Below are positions 12,586-33,651 of a stretch of DNA of 64,000 nucleotides, piece after piece. The first letter of the stretch is position 1. Every line of letters begins with the position of its first letter. The notes below the pieces were generated by a model. The model ran no database searches. It saw only the letters and a list, made by a program, of their open reading frames with translations, and was not told the origin of the DNA. The stretch spans positions 4,655,315 through 4,719,314 of the forward strand of contig CM041199.1 in the NCBI GenBank assembly GCA_023078555.1, in the 5' to 3' direction. Source of the DNA: Ulva prolifera. Taxonomy: Eukaryota > Chlorophyta > Ulvophyceae > Ulvales > Ulvaceae. Both the position numbers and the translations under genes were made by a program.

Positions 12586-15402
12586 GCTGGCGCTTGTGAA
12601 GGCCGCGAGGCGACTGCGGCGGGGGCCGGGGCCGGCGCGAGCTGCCGCCCGCGTATGTTGAACTGGATGATGTGGGGTCCGGAGGTGTGACGGGGTCTGT
12701 CGCGAACCTCGGCTGGTCGGGAAGCATGCACGCGACTCCTGCGGCGGGCGTTGACGCCGGGAGTGGGGAAGCCCGAGGCTGCAGGGTCGTGTTCACAAGG
12801 AATGAATGCCAGCTGTGTGCGTGGAGGAGGCACAGCGTGCGCAGCATGGTGATCACGAGAATGGTTGCCGTGATTGGCAGGGGATGGGGGGAGGGGGGAG
12901 CTTATGTGCCGCCCTAGCGATATTTGGACTGCATATACCGGTGCTGGCGGACCCGAACGCAACCGATTTGTTGGAGGCGGTTTCTAGAAATCGTGTCCCC
13001 AGAAATAACCATTGGTGGACCCTCGATTGTGATGTTGACAGCGCACGGCCGGCGCACCAGCGGAACTGGGGCCCCGCCGACGCAGGCTCGATGAAGTCCA
13101 TGTAGCCACAGCATGCATTGGCACCGGCACCTGTCGCTGTCGCCGACGCATGCGCCACCTGTGGCAACCCAGAGGTCAGTATCTAGGCAAGCTGCGCCCG
13201 GACGGAGGATCATGTTGCATGTTGCACATAATGCCGCGCTGCGGCCGTGCTGCGCTGCTGCCACCACAGCACGCGCAGCGCGGGCACTGAGAGCCGTTGT
13301 GCCCAGGCTCGCTTCCGGTGGAGGGCAGCGGCACGTCGGGCCAGGCCTATGCATGCCCAGGCGCGGCGATCATGGCGAATATCGCGGTATTCATTGCGAC
13401 AATAGTAATAAGTGATGTGACTTAGCTGACGGCGGTGGGTGTTGCGAGGATTCATTCAGCGTAGCAGGACACGCAGGGGGGGGGGGGGTGACTGTGCAAT
13501 GGCATGGCCATACCTACGCTGACAGTCGACATACTGTATTATAGGTGTCTGTAAGATATCCGAATCTAGACAGGGGTTGCAAGTCACAATTGCAAGATCT
13601 CAGACCATTGCATGGCAGAGCACCGATACACTACCTGGCAGTTCAACTGACAGCAGGGCAGACTCGTCTGCTCTGTTGGTCATCATGCGGAGCGATCTGT
13701 GAGGCCTTGGGCTGTGGCCGTAGCCTGTGCAAGGGAGGGACATTGCATGCAGCCGCAGAGCACAGAGTGTGTGTACATCATGAACACACGCAAGCCCTGC
13801 AGATGACCAAGCTGGTGCCGAGCCGCATTTTGCTCCTGCCTCGTGCGTTGTGTTGCAGGTTGTTTCAGGAAAGAGTCTGATTCAATGGCGTCAGGCACTT
13901 GCCTCCTTGTGGTGTCAACCGTGCAGTCAATCAGGGCTTACGAACATTGACACAGTGCCTCGTTGGGGATTCGGGGTCCGGGTGTACAGGTGAGCGGGGT
14001 GGTGTGCGGGAGGGGACAGGCGTGATGGGTTTTGCTGGGGGAGGCTGCGGCCTCCTCGGGATTGATGTGGGTATCTCTGTGTGTTTGGCTTTGTAGCTTG
14101 GGCTGCGTGTGCTTTTGGGCTCTGGGGCCAGGCTACGGGACAGGGCGCAAGTCAGGGTGGGCGTGTGAGTGTGATTGTGGGTGTGGTTGTGGGGGCCTGT
14201 GTGGGTATGGCTGCGGCCAGGGCAGGTGCTGACGTGTGCGGTTGCATGTTTGTGTTGGTATGTGCTGCGTGTTGCTGGTTGTGTGCGTGTGCGGTTCCCC
14301 CGGTTGTTGCCCGCGCTGCTACCTGCCTCGCTCGCTTTGTCGTTGTAACATACAGTGCCTCGTCCCTGCCCCTCATGGCTCAACATGGACTGGAATTCGT
14401 GACCTCGTGACGTCCCTGAGTTATCAAAAACACTTGCCGTCATTTTTTGCCTGTCATGTGTTTCGTAAGACGCTTCGAACAAGCTGAGGCCTGCAGCACA
14501 GCTGGGTGGAGCTTCCTTTCATCCCAGGCTCAACTCGGCCAACACTGATCGGAAATGCGAGCAATGTATCGTTTGCCTTCATTTTTGGGCTGAACTTCTC
14601 AGAACTGTTTGCCAACATTTGCTGCTCTGTGTCGAGTATGCGCTCTCGCCGGGATTATGGTGCAGAGGGCGAGGGTCACCCAGAGGATTCTGGCGAGCAG
14701 CACAGTCCTCAGTGCATTGCGTCATGTCGGGTGGATGCGGCCAAAAAGAACATGCCTGCTGAACCGGATATGCACTCCTTGAAAGAGGTAGTGCCAAGTC
14801 TAGATGCTGAGAAGTGGACGGGTGCTCTGGGAGAATGTTTCAGAGTTGAGCGAGCCAGGCTTGTCAGGCAGGAACTGTCATGTGGGTTCGGATTGTAAAC
14901 AAGCATTCTTACACACGAGGCCAATGATGACACACATGTGTGTGATGGACGGATCTATTTGGCTGCTTGAAGGCGATGCCGTCGGTAGATGACCATCTGA
15001 GCCTGCACTCGCTCGCAAGCAGAACAGCGTTTGAGGAACACCAGAGTGACCAAACGGTTGTCAATCAGTACGATGTGGAGCTTTCACAACCTTTCGCTTG
15101 TAGTCGCGCAGCTCGGAATAATGGTGCTGTCGGCATGATCAATATAAACTGTGTCTACGTGTGCGCCTTGAACTGCAGCGTCTGTTTCGGGCAGTGCTCG
15201 CAAGCTCATAGCACCGATGGCGCCATGATCACTCAGAGCGCATTGTCTTACGGAGATCACGTCTGGCTGCTTTGTTCACTTCATCTGCTGCATGTTGCAT
15301 GCGCAGTGCATACACGTCTCGTGAACGAACAACAGTTTCTGCCTGTTTATCCTGACGCGTTGCTCATGGCGTCGACATGATTTCAATCAGCCGTGACGGC
15401 AA
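12586..15402. other. Intergenic spacer between the nucleotidase and cyclase genes
   Basis: I see no supported gene. A run of G lies at about 13477-13488. A stretch rich in G and T occupies about 14080-14300 and produces spurious Gly/Val/Cys-rich frames. From about 14500 the composition is mixed, as upstream of the other genes. The right end should hold the cyclase promoter. Confidence 0.6.
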
Positions 15403-24840
<9,438 letters not shown>

Positions 24841-27800
24841 GGCCACACATGGCCACGTCCTCAACAGCCAGCCTGCCGCCTCACGGCTCCCGATGTCGCA
24901 CTGTGACACTGCGCTGCCGATCTGAGCGGCGGCAGTGCACTGGAAGCTGCGCCCGCGGCATGCCCGCACGCGCTGCCGCGCCCGGGTGGCAGATGTGTTG
25001 ATCTGTGATCGACCTGTTTGATCGGGTGCGGTGCTGCCCCTCTGGAACGGGGATGATCCTTGGCAGAGACGGGCTGAGGTATGCGTCCGGCTGCCAGAGT
25101 CGCATGCAACAAGGCCTGGGCTCGCCTACCACGGAACTTTTTGTGGGGTTGACCGTCGAACGGTCGAGGGCAGCAATGCCGTTGGTGCATGGGGTCTTGC
25201 GCTGGAATGGCGGCACTGTGTATGGGTGGCCACTGTGAACGATAGGGCTGGAGGCCTATTGGCCTATTGGGTGGCCGATAGGGCCGGAGGCCTATTGGAA
25301 TCTCGGCTGTATTCAACACAACACACACCGGTCATCAGGCCTGCTAGCGAAGGGGCTGCAGGTGCTGGATGGCATACTTCAGGTGTGGACATCTGCATGA
25401 TGGATGTGCACATGCATCGTGCAGACCGTCCAGACCTGTTGATTTGGCAGAAGAAGGCAAGGGAACCGTTCATTACAGATGATGTGCTTCATGGCGCTGG
25501 CAATGCACACAGCGTGTGGAGGCAGCTTCCTGGAGGGAACGCATGTATCATGGTGTTCACACGGCCAAGGATTCAATACAGTGGACAGAAAAGATGTTTT
25601 CAAGCAGCCCTGTCAATCAAAGGAAGCAGGACAACCGGTCCACAAGCGCTGAATCTTAATTGGACCGTATGGTGACCTGGCTGCTGTCTTGCGCATCTCT
25701 CCGCTGTCACTCTGCTTGATTCCACACATCGTTTACATGACTCAGTCAAGCTGCTGCAAGAGCTGGTAGCAGCGTTACAGGATGTGTAAAGACGCATGAG
25801 TGTGTGAGCGGATCAGAAAGATAATTCCAGTCATGGACAGCATGCTGAGATTTCGATGCAGCCATCACCTGGCCAGGTGTGCAGAGCCAGCACGAGTCAG
25901 CAATGTTACTGGGGGGGGGTGTGATCACAACAAGTATGGACCTCTGTATTCCCCCAATGGGCCCCATCCTCACATCTGAAACAGACATATGCACACACAT
26001 GACTTTGCTGCAACTCACACACGTTGGATGTTGACAATGCTTTGTTCCCGTCATGCGTTGTGTGGACGTGAGGTGCGATCCCACAATCAGGTTTGCACAT
26101 GCCGATAGAAAGTACCCAGAGTGGATCGGCATTCACAAGCACTCTGTGCAGGGCTGACTGTAGTCCTCAGATCCCAATTTAATGCGAAATCACATGCAGC
26201 CCAAGAAACAGTGATAGGTAAATCGGGACATGCAAATTGATGTGGTACAAGTTATGATCACCGGCGTGTGCAGAGGCAAAGTGCACGCTTTATCAAACCT
26301 TTGCATGCCTCATGTCACAGTACTCCTGCCTTGCTTATTGAAGTGTTCTGAAGCATTCAATGACCAAGGCCATGACGATTTGCGACTACAGCACACCAAC
26401 ACCGCCTGCATGCACGTGCCGAGAGAATTCCTTGACCATGGTGCCACACCGGCAACTGTTGGCAGCTGTTGGCCTTCCTAATCAGAATACAGCGTCAAGT
26501 GACCCTGTGGTGTTTGAGGTGCACAACACCACAGCGCCACTTGAGCGAAGGAACTCGCCTCACCGGCACGCATACTTAGTTGCTGTCATAGATAGTCGAG
26601 CTCTAAAGATCTTTCGAACCTCATCTGCCATGAATCAAAGCACCAAGAGTGCTCAGCTACATCAGTGCAGATGTGAATGGCGTGCCCTTACACAGACGTC
26701 ATCCATTCCATGTACAGCTGTTATTGCGCTGTACGTCCACGAAGACTTCCGTCGGCCATCTACACTCTACAAGCTCGAGTGATCTGGAGACCGCAATGGC
26801 AGATGACTGCAGCTGCTTCCAGTTCATGAATCACCCACACTCGCTCCACTTTCAATGCACAGGTTGCTTTGAGTCGTTGGCATGTCACGTGATCACGTGT
26901 CGACACGAATCAGCTACAATTCTGGACCACCTCTCTGTACACCTCGCCTGCCTGCAGATCTCATCACCGGGAGCATGCTGTGCTGCAGCAGTGGTCAAGA
27001 GTCGTCAAGCCGCGATGTTCACGGGCAGAACATGAATCGCGTGCTTATGTGCGCTGCTCTTCGCGATGGCTGAATGTCCCGATGCAGGTGTGGATGCTGT
27101 TTCAGTGCTTTCCCGAGCATTCTTGGCACAGGCAATCACAGTGAGCAGTGCGTATCCAAATTTCCAAGCAAAGCGGTGCGGTAATCAGATCCCAAGTGCA
27201 ACACCGACATACACGGTACATACGGTAGCTGTCGAGACCTGCTCCCGCTTGCTCCTGCTCCAACTTACCATTACCAGGTCAATGCTGCATGCATGACTTG
27301 ACAAATCACCTGCTTCAAACCCTTCTCATACTGTACACATTATAAAATGCTTGTATTGCGTGACGCTGTTACATCAGCTGTCTTTGAGGAATGGATTTCA
27401 AATTTGTCGTGGGGCAAATGATTCTATGTGGTTTGGTCCAATGATCGTGCACAAATTGATGACAATTTGAAGAAACAAGTATGGTATAGGGAACAATATA
27501 GATGCTATTTACCACTGATCAAATCCGACAACATTACAGCTATGCCCTAGCTGAATGCTGGACAGACCTCCAGAGCATCACTCACTGCTGCAACCGACTA
27601 TGGCTGGAAACCCCATGGCTGGAAGCCAGTTAATGCGGGTCTAACATAGTGCAGAGCGAATCGCATCACAAATGCAGGAATTCGTTGCAAGTGGAAAGGC
27701 AGTAGGAGAAGTCTCGAGGGTGCAGTGGATTGCACCACCTGTCACCCAGTGATGAAAAGATGGCTACACGTGGTGTACTGGTTGGATATGTCAACTGTGT

Positions 27801-28500
27801 CGCCCAAGTAACCAAGTGTGGGCATGCCCACACGTCGCTCTTCATGATGCGATAGGGATCAAATAGTCAAGCTTATGAGATAACGAATGGATGGATTATT
27901 GAGTCAAAATTCCACGTTAATCTGTGGCAATTGCCTGATTAAACCACCGTGCTCAGGTCACGGTGCCAGGCAGTGTTAGGCTGGCTGTCACAGCACACGG
28001 CAGCGGAACGAGATAACGAGGTAACATGGCAGCAGCTGCAACTGTAGCAGCGAATGGCACCCCTACTACCCTCTTCCTCCTCAGCTTGAGGACCCGTGGC
28101 CAGGGCTTGTTCATCCAACAATCACGTCAACTCCAGTGTGACAATGGTCACCCTTTAACACCATGCGTGGTGTATTGATGTGCTGGATCTGTGCGGGTGC
28201 AATGACACTACTTGACAACTTTGTGACATATGGCTGTAACAGGTGACCACAGTAGATCGTCGGTTATGCTCAATCCGGAATGATACATACACAGGTCCAC
28301 CCACACAGCCACACTTGCTCCATCCGTTACACATTTACCACCATTCGAGGGGTAATACACAGGACAGATTACAATCTCGTTTGCCGCCCCATCTCACTGA
28401 ATATGCTGCAGACCGTCGTGTGCTGCCGCATACTTTACACCTCATTCCCCCCACTCGATTCTAGCAACCGAGTTCGGCCGAGCACAGCTGCAGGCGCAAT
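24841..28500. other. Convergent intergenic region, no supported gene
   Basis: Lies between the 3' ends of the cyclase gene and psbP. Composition drops to mixed or AT-rich, especially at 27290-28100. A plus-strand stretch at about 26360-27035 has two overlapping open frames of 128-140 codons, but I see no family motif, no convincing start context and no codon bias. A short local duplication containing GGAGGCCTATTGG lies at about 25245-25300. At most this holds a decayed gene or untranslated regions. Confidence 0.55.
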
Positions 28501-30218
28501 CTACGCAACGATGAAAGAGTCAGTGGCGCCGATGGCATCCTTCTTGGCGCCCTTGAACCAGCGCTTGTCACCGATCTGGACCTTGAGAATGTAGAGGTTG
28601 CCATCAGCACCCACAGCGGCCTTGATGACCTGGTGGCGGCCACCCTCATCACCGTCAGCACTGCGGACGAGCAGCTCGTACTTGTAGTAGTTCTTACCCT
28701 TCTTGTCCTTGCCCTCAGCCACATCGAGGAGGGAGCCAGCAGCGTAGCGGCCCTCAGCGAAGCCACCCTCGGACTTGGAAAGGCCTACACCAAGCAGAGC
28801 AAGTTTAACGATCGAACGTGGGATAGAAATCTGCGCCTGGAGAATGCTGGGCATCAAGGATGGCTGCCACGACTCCTTTGGTCAACGACAAGTAGCACAA
28901 CTGAGACTGCAGAAGGATGCGCCAGAAGCCTACCTGTGTAGGCCTGCTTGCCGAAAATTCCCAGTGTCTGGAGCTGGGACAGGAAGGCGCTGGTGTCACC
29001 GAATTGTTCGATGCTTGTCTTGGAGGTTGGCATCTTGATGACGACCAGGTTGTTCACGGCGTCACCGTTGTCCTCATATCGGAGGACAACACCTTGGAAG
29101 TCTTTCTCCTTGGATGGGTTGTACTTGGATGGGAGGAGGACAGCGAACCCGTCGCCGGTGTATGGTACGAATCCTGTAGGAAAGCCGATGGTCAAGATAT
29201 GATCGAGAACAAACGTTCCGTGGCGTAGACATGCTTGAGAGCGACGGAATTTACTGCTTGCCGACTGTAGCAGCCTGATGCAGGTGCGCAACACCAATTC
29301 GAAGGTGGAGTCGTGCGCACGCAGGCGTGAAAACGGCCAGGAAGGCTGATCCGGTAGGACACGCCACTGCACGTTTCACAGCATGGCCGACGTAAGATTC
29401 GCGATGTGATCCTCGAGGGCGGGCAGCTGGATGGCAAGAATTGTTGACTTGCTGCAACATTTTGCTCGCCGGAGGAACGCGGGCATCGAATCCACGATAC
29501 AGGCCATCCGCTGACAGCATCGAATCCGCGTAAAACAGAAAATCGCCACTATCAAGAGCCTGAGATGTGGAAAATGTCGCGTACGATGTGCATGTTCTAG
29601 AACAGCTGACCACGCAATTTTTCAGAACGCACCGGAGGTGTTGGTGGCGCGCCCGAAAACGTTCGCGGAGTCACCGTAAGCAGCTTCAGCAGGCTTTGCT
29701 GCGAGCACAGCGGGGATCGCAGCGAGGCTGACCAGAGCTGCTCGGCGGTCGCTCTGTACACCAGGGGTTAATGTCAGGTATACACACCAGATCGAGGCGC
29801 AGAGGAAGTCGCGTTTATAACAACGCTTGCAGATAAGATCATGAAGTAGCATGCGATGAAGATGGATTGTAACCCATCTCGCAAGCACACGCGTGTCCGG
29901 GTAATCAGGGTACAAGAACATCTAGCACGTACAGGGCAAGCTGGCTGCCATCGCTCGCAGCAGGACCGAACAGCTGTTCACACATCTACATCGATTGATA
30001 TTTGGAATAAGACGTCAACGACAAGAGTGCGCTACGCGGGAGACCGTGATTAGCTGACCCGGGCGTTCGCGACGGTCAACTGTGGCACCGCGAGCAGCTA
30101 GCCAACACAGGAGCATCAGCTTGGTCTGGACATGACATACCTCAGCACGAGGAACCACAGCAGCACGGCGAGCGCTGTTCGCGGCCTGACCGCGGAATGC
30201 CTTCATGGTGGTTGCCAT
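28501..30218 (-). CDS. psbP: PsbP, 23-kDa oxygen-evolving enhancer protein of photosystem II
   Basis: Stabilises Ca and Cl at the manganese cluster on the lumenal side of photosystem II. Four in-phase exons, read 30218-30141, 29753-29633, 29173-28934 and 28784-28501, give 240 residues, close to the roughly 245 of the Chlamydomonas precursor. A basic, Ala-rich stromal targeting segment (1-26) is followed by a twin-Arg and hydrophobic lumen signal with a likely cut after KPAEA (near residue 50). The mature protein carries the family blocks NVFGRATNTSGF, YEDNGDAVNNL, SEGGF, YKYELLVRSADGDEGGRH and IGDKRWFKGAKK. An in-frame ATG at 30290 lies close to a TATA-like element, so 30218 is preferred. Codons are mixed throughout. 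Confidence 0.97.
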
Positions 30219-32203
30219 ATTTGTGACTGCTCGAGACTGAGAGTGAGACAACGACTGAGATTGAGTAAGAGACTGCTGCGCACATCTCATGTGAGTAGCA
30301 TATACGGGTAAACGATGTGGCCTGTGAAGGGGGCCATGGGCGCACCCCTCAGTACACCTCGACGCTGTTCGAGATACCAGATCTGATCTCTGCGAAACTC
30401 GGATTCAGTCCTTTCAGAGGGATTGATGGGGTGAAAACTATGATTATTCAGGGCTGCTCAGGTAACAGGTGTGCAGGCAGAATCTGGAATGCACATCTTC
30501 GGGTTCCGCAGACATACCGCGGGATTGACGCAGCAGGTGGTCGAAGTGCGAACGACCAGGCCCGACCAGGTATGCGCCACGGACTCGCATGTTGCAAGCA
30601 GAAAATGATGTTTTACCTGTAGCGCAAGCATCGTCCGTTTGCGCAATGCGCTGAGCTCGTGATAGGTGGTATATGCCGACATGTTCAGAGCTTTGCCACC
30701 TCGCACTCCGGTACACGGTGTGATTGTAAACAGTAGTGCAACTGCCGTTCCGCCACCAGCGTTTAGAGTAAATAGCTATCATTGTGTTCACCTTGCGTTC
30801 CCTTGTGCATCCGCTGAGCACCAGGTGTTTCGTTCTGCGCAACCTTGTTGATGCTGCGGCTAAGCGGATGGCCTTGTTGTGCCAATCCTTTCCATGAACA
30901 AACAGCTTTGATTTAAAATAGCCTAAAATGATTAATTGTCAATCTTTGCAGTCGCTGCGACTTCGATGCTGAATGCTTGCTGTCGTCAAGCCTCCCTTGT
31001 GCCTGTGCTGAAGACCATGGTTGGGTGAAGACATAGCCACGGGGTTTCAAGTAGTGCATGGTTACACACGCATGCTGAATGCTCCGGTGAGTTTATGAAT
31101 TCGCATGAAGCAAAGTGATCTTTGTTCGTTGGCATCAGTGCTTTCAATTCACTGATGCTTGTTTGCTGCTGAAATGCACATTCGAGCCACCATGCCTGAT
31201 GGAGGGTCGATGTACATATGTGATTGGCAATTCCTCCGACGCTGCTATTTACCCAATGCCGTATCTCAAAGGTACTGTGCACATGGATTTGCAAGCGGCA
31301 CACAATCACTACAGATGCTGTGGTCTGTAAGTGGAGTTCACTGGCCTTCAACAACTTTTGGAGACTTCTAGTGCTTCTTGCAACGTTAAGTGGTGGGAGA
31401 CCTCTGCTGTCTTGCGGCCTTAGCCTAAGCTTGGTCCAGGTCAATAGATCTGATGTTACGTCTGTGACTGCGCTACTGAATGCTAATTCACCGTCTACAG
31501 TTTTTATGTATGAAGTGTGTTATATGCTGTGATACATAGCAGGTCTGGGCATTGCAATGCTCAGTGCATCTACAACATCCCTGTATTAGCTGATGTGGTC
31601 TAATGTTGGTGGCAGCGCATCTGGAGCTTCGCATACACTAGAGACAAGCTGGTCAACTTACATGGGCTGAAGCAAGGTTTTTTGCACCAACGGGTGTGCT
31701 CATCAGATCTCAGTGATGTTCAACAGCCAGCAGCAAGTTGAGGAGCAGTGACTCAGACAGTCATGTAAACCAGTCTGCCGCTTATAAGGAGACAAAGGAG
31801 CGACCATGCTATTCGACCACCTTGCTGCTGGCCTTATTCCTGTCGTGACGGCCTGATGTGACCGCTTCTCTCCCCGCCATAATCGCTATGTTGGGTGCAC
31901 TCACAGTACGTGCACCTGGACGTGCATGCATGTTTGCCGTGCAAACACCAGCGTACTACACTTTGGCGCCGTAGTGCATCGCACAGCAAAAGCATTTCTC
32001 ATGTGTCGCGGTGAATGCTTTCATGTGGTCTGTAGATACAATGCCTGTTCGCAACATTGGGCGCGCGCGTCCACAACAATTGCAAGCGACACAGCACTTA
32101 CGTCCACTTCTTTGAGGCAACAGCGTCGCGATTGGTAGCTTCCAGCAGAACACCATAGATCCCACCAGAGCTTGCAGTAATTAGTTGTTGCGTTTGATAC
32201 AGG
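30219..32203. other. Divergent promoter region between psbP and TAF13
   Basis: The two genes are transcribed away from each other across 1,985 bases. The psbP leader (30219-30290, minus strand) is pyrimidine-rich, with repeated TCTCA and CAGTC steps. No gene is supported in between. A CAG lies directly before the TAF13 start (32201-32203), so a 5' UTR intron is possible there. Confidence 0.6.
30297..30306 (-). promoter_or_regulatory. Possible TATA element of psbP
   Basis: On the minus strand the sequence CCCGTATATGCT lies about 80 bases upstream of the chosen ATG. That would place transcription start near 30270, inside the in-frame extension. It is a single short AT motif. Confidence 0.35.
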
Positions 32204-32853
32204 ATGAGCGATGCAGGCGCTCCACAGAAGAAGCAAACTCTAGCGAGAAAACGGTACGTTAGCCGCTATCGACATCATCAAGAGCCTCAGCAGGCAGACA
32301 GTCAACATCATGATCTATCATCTAAGACTGCTTGCGCAGTAATCCCCCATCTGGTGGTGTAAAGAAGGCACGTTTTGCCCCTGACACCAAGCGGAAAAAG
32401 AAAGATCAAGATCTCCACGCCCCCGTGGAATCGAAAAGCTCTTTCAAAGGCATTTTCTTCAAAGATCTGGGAGATATGCTATTTGGCTACGGTGACAGTT
32501 CTACCAATCCTGTGCCAGAGACCGTGGATGCTGTCGAAAGCATTGCAATCGACTTTGTCAAGCACATCGTAACGCAATGTGTGAACAATGTGCGCTCGAA
32601 ATCTTGACGGTTGTCGGTCTCTTGTCTGTAGCATGGGTTACCATTCCTGGTGTTCTTGCAGTCATCAATCAAGGCCAAAATTGATGTCCCAGATGTCCAA
32701 TTTGTACTCCGAAAAGACTTGCCCAAGGCAGCTCGAGCAGGAGAGCTACTAATTGCCCGTGAGAGAACCAAACGCTTCAAGAATGTTGGTAAGATGGAGG
32801 ATCTTGATGTGGAGACCATTGAAGATGCTCTAAATGTGCATGAGACGTCGTGA
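32204..32853 (+). CDS. TAF13: TAF13, TFIID subunit 13 (histone-fold)
   Basis: Subunit of general transcription factor TFIID; in other eukaryotes it pairs with TAF11 through a histone fold. Three in-phase exons (32204-32253, 32340-32589, 32662-32853) give 163 residues. The N-terminal 60 residues are basic with likely nuclear-localisation clusters (ARKR, KRKKK). The conserved core has GIFFKDLGDMLFGYGD, then VPETVDAVESIAIDFV and FVLRKDLPKAARAGELL, matching the family's KDLR.MMYGFGD and LIRKDPRKFAR blocks. I chose the donor at 32590 over one at 32570 because it restores the family spacing between helices. A short acidic tail follows the core. Codons are mixed along the whole gene. Confidence 0.92.
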
Positions 32854-33651
32854 TGCTGTTGACACTGTTTCCCCGGCCTTGAAATACGGGCTGGGTTACC
32901 CGTACCACCGCCTGTACATCAATTGCTGCTCTGAACACACCTAATATACATGGGCTCAAAGCATGTCTTAGTAGCCTGTTCTTTCAAACATGGGCCACCT
33001 GACTGCAATCTAAACAAGCCAGAGTGGCGAAAAATATTTGGTGTGTCTACTAGTCATACCAGCGTGATGCTTGGTACATATATCATGCCCTCTTCATGTT
33101 CAGTTTAAGCATCATACGAAATGCACTACGTTCGCTCTGCAATTCCGCACTTCATGGCGTGCACATCGTTCAGCCTGTGTCTTCATATGACAAGCAGCTG
33201 AACAACCGTGATACAGTGGAATTTGCATGTGAGATCCGTTGAAGGGAACTACGGCACGAGGTGCAGCGTCTGATAACCGATAACACCAGCAGGCTCGTAA
33301 CAACGGCGATTGCAAGATCAGACAAAAAACATCTATCACTTTCACCACCAGGGCGAGCATGACATCCTCGTGGCTTGTTCTCATGACAGCTCCCCCCTGC
33401 TGCTAGCGCTAACCTAAACTCAACACAACATAATCATTTCAGTGATGAAATGCCCAGTCCTCCAACCGGCTGCAGTCCTTGTCATCGCAACCACACACCA
33501 ATGGGGCCGACCCCGGTCTTTCGGCGTGCCTCTTCTCCCTCACCCAAGCCACCTGGCATCCCAGCAGGCCTCACCGTTCGCCCCAACGGGCGCATCAGCA
33601 GCCCGTAACAAAACTGCGGTGCAGCACAGCATCTCTTCCTGCTGCTCATGG
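32854..33651. other. Convergent spacer between TAF13 and the TIC236-like gene
   Basis: About 800 bases of mixed composition holding the two 3' ends. I see no gene, RNA or clear terminator motif. Confidence 0.6.

Noticed and set aside
26360-27035. Two overlapping 128-140 codon frames in the cyclase/psbP spacer
   Set aside because: There is no motif, no codon bias and no splice pattern. They could be a decayed gene but cannot be supported.
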